Assembly (NCBI RefSeq): GCF_003003035.1
Contig: NZ_PVTS01000003.1
Span: 274,663 to 338,662, forward strand
Direction of reading: 5' to 3'
Source: Marinilabilia salmonicolor
GTDB taxonomy: Bacteria > Bacteroidota > Bacteroidia > Bacteroidales > Marinilabiliaceae
Length of the DNA: 64,000 nucleotides
Within the stretch, counting starts at the first letter, position 1, and each line of letters opens with the position of its first letter. The notes under the pieces were generated by a model. It worked only from the letters and a program-made list of their open reading frames with translations, searched no databases and was not told where the DNA came from. Below are positions 63,085 to 64,000 of the stretch, one piece after another. The position numbers and the translations under genes were made by a program.

Positions 63085-63264
63085 ATGGATGGGATTTCAT
63101 TATTATTAGTTGAGGATAATGTTTTGAATCAAAAACTTATATTTCTTACTTTATCGAAATACGGGTTTAAGATTGATGTGGCCAATAATGGTAAGGAAGC
63201 GTTGGACAAGCTCAAAGTAAAGAGCTATGAATGCGAATTAAGGGTTAAATTATCAATCCAATAA
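63085..63264 (+). pseudogene. Receiver-domain response regulator cut by an insertion sequence
   Basis: The ORF reads MDGISLLLVEDNVLNQKL then a receiver-domain start with ANNGKEALDKLKVKSY, and ends after 59 codons. The acidic pair of the phosphorylation site is present, but the strand with the phospho-acceptor Asp (usually YDLILMD after the Tyr) is missing. Homology stops at about codon 48-49, where the sequence becomes the end of the IS982-like element; the following few codons are IS-derived and run to a stop at 63262-63264. The remainder of the gene may lie beyond the element. Confidence 0.8.
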
Positions 63265-64000
63265 AAGCTGCTGCCAGTTTTCCAAACACATGAACCAGCA
63301 ACCCATTAGTAGATCTGACATTTGACGCTCTTTGAATATTTGTTTTTTCATTAATCCAGTTAAAGAAAGCCTCTATTGGTTGCCGTATTGAAGATACAGC
63401 CTTAGAGTAGAGTTCGTTTGCAGCCTTGTCGAAAAATTTCAGACAATCAGGCTGCCCCTTTACCCCTTTGACAGGAGTAAGCATTGCTGAGTTGTATTCC
63501 TTAGTCATATTGACAAAGAATTCAGTGTCATGATATATTTTGTCACCATAAAATTGTCTGTTCGACAAATCAGCCCAGTTCTGTTTAAATGCATTTAAAT
63601 CATTTTCGGACGCTTGCGTGATAATAACTGACTCAGGAAAAGGTAATTTGCTTGGACGATGCATCCCCAGCACATGCAGTTTAAGACCAAAGTACCAGAT
63701 TCCTTTAGTTGAACAGAAGGTTTTATCAGTGATTTCTCTAGCAACTTTACCATGCCTTTTTCCAGAACATGTGATAATAGGCATTGAATCTAACACATTT
63801 GTATTGCTACTACAATCATAGGGACGCTGGGTCGTCATGAGTATATCAGATAAACACTTTAAAGCTTCCGACATACGATTTAGCCGTGTATTGAAAGCCA
63901 CATAGGAAGGTAGCTTTGGGAACCATGAATGCAAATAGTCTTTTGCAAATTGATGAATATGTTTAATTTTAAACCGTTGTTCTGAATGCATAACAAATAA
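63231..64000 (-). mobile_element. IS982-like insertion sequence, partial at the right edge
   Basis: The left end is inferred at about 63231, where the receiver-domain coding sequence stops and ATGCGAATTAAGGG, a plausible terminal repeat, begins. The element contains one transposase gene on the minus strand and continues past the window, so the second terminal repeat and target duplication cannot be seen. Confidence 0.7.
63245..64000 (-). CDS. IS982-family transposase, N terminus beyond the window
   Basis: At least 251 codons are open to the edge; the first ATG in the window (63991) is probably internal because the codons before it (reading LFV) continue the frame and the family is about 290-300 residues. 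Visible features are FPKLPSYVAFNTRLNRM, the DDE residues in NVLDSMPI, FYGDKIYHDTEF and IRQPIEAFFNWINEKTNIQ. Other DDE families are possible but the SY…F…RLN block is typical of IS982. Confidence 0.78.
   Translation of the reverse strand, partial: LFVMHSEQRFKIKHIHQFAKDYLHSWFPKLPSYVAFNTRLNRMSEALKCLSDILMTTQRPYDCSSNTNVLDSMPIITCSGKRHGKVAREITDKTFCSTKGIWYFGLKLHVLGMHRPSKLPFPESVIITQASENDLNAFKQNWADLSNRQFYGDKIYHDTEFFVNMTKEYNSAMLTPVKGVKGQPDCLKFFDKAANELYSKAVSSIRQPIEAFFNWINEKTNIQRASNVRSTNGLLVHVFGKLAAAFIGLII

Overview
The window looks like chromosomal DNA of a Bacteroidota bacterium, most likely of the Marinilabiliales/Bacteroidales type. The reasons are: a PorZ-like type IX secretion protein with its own C-terminal sorting domain; a TonB-dependent receptor with a carboxypeptidase-like N-terminal domain; many short lipoproteins; the Bacteroidota ATP synthase order a-c-b-delta-alpha-gamma; and repeated promoter matches to the Bacteroidota consensus (TTG, about 19 bases, TAnnTTTG) in front of genes and the tRNA.

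Layout. 1-4.6 kb: an ECF sigma factor (with the first codons of a likely anti-sigma gene at the left edge), a small EF-hand-like secreted protein, then O-acetylhomoserine sulfhydrylase (metY) behind a Met-rich leader peptide and competing hairpins, and homoserine dehydrogenase. 4.6-7.1 kb: comF, rmuC and a small membrane protein. 7.2-11.5 kb: a phosphate module with a PiT transporter divergent from a PhoR/PhoB-like pair. 11.6-15.8 kb: a SPOR lipoprotein, HAD hydrolase, tRNA-Met(CAU), CPBP-like membrane protein and a zinc-ribbon membrane protein/acyltransferase pair. 16-19.3 kb: an oxidoreductase, an endonuclease/phosphatase-like lipoprotein and a REP-associated transposase flanked by REP hairpins and expanded tandem repeats. 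19.3-23.6 kb: a beta-helix lipoprotein and TonB receptor operon. 23.8-29.4 kb: housekeeping genes including dnaG and a sirtuin. 29.5-35.8 kb: ATP synthase (atpG-A-H-F-E-B, without beta and epsilon), an AtpI-like protein and a bactofilin. 36-47.9 kb: a cyclase-HD fusion, universal stress protein, rdgB, porZ, a large envelope protein, a Na/Pi cotransporter and two small secreted proteins. 48-58.7 kb: a DUF362/polyferredoxin pair, GH26 mannanase, OsmC, ferredoxin, hrpB, a luciferase-like oxidoreductase, a CDF transporter and a rhodanese. 58.9-62.9 kb: hemW, a parS site, vanZ-like, Rrf2 regulator, rpiB, an AT-rich gene-free stretch and nadA. 63-64 kb: a receiver-domain gene cut by an IS982-like element that runs off the right edge.

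Most interesting points. (1) A candidate classical attenuator in front of metY: a 37-residue leader ORF with six Met codons in its last eleven positions, followed by mutually exclusive antiterminator and terminator hairpins. (2) A perfect parS 16-mer, a set of TTATCAACA boxes, an AT-rich gene-free stretch and a change of strand composition between 60 and 62 kb, which together suggest that the replication origin lies here. (3) Several short mobile or repetitive families: a 123-126 bp MITE-like palindromic element (one copy inside the ATP synthase operon, one donating part of the homoserine dehydrogenase promoter), a 93-bp repeat that ends at a start codon, and the transposase-linked REP arrays. 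(4) A TTAACA direct repeat with 11-bp period between the divergent phosphate genes, a good Pho-box candidate.

All function calls come from reading motifs and recalling families; no database search was possible.
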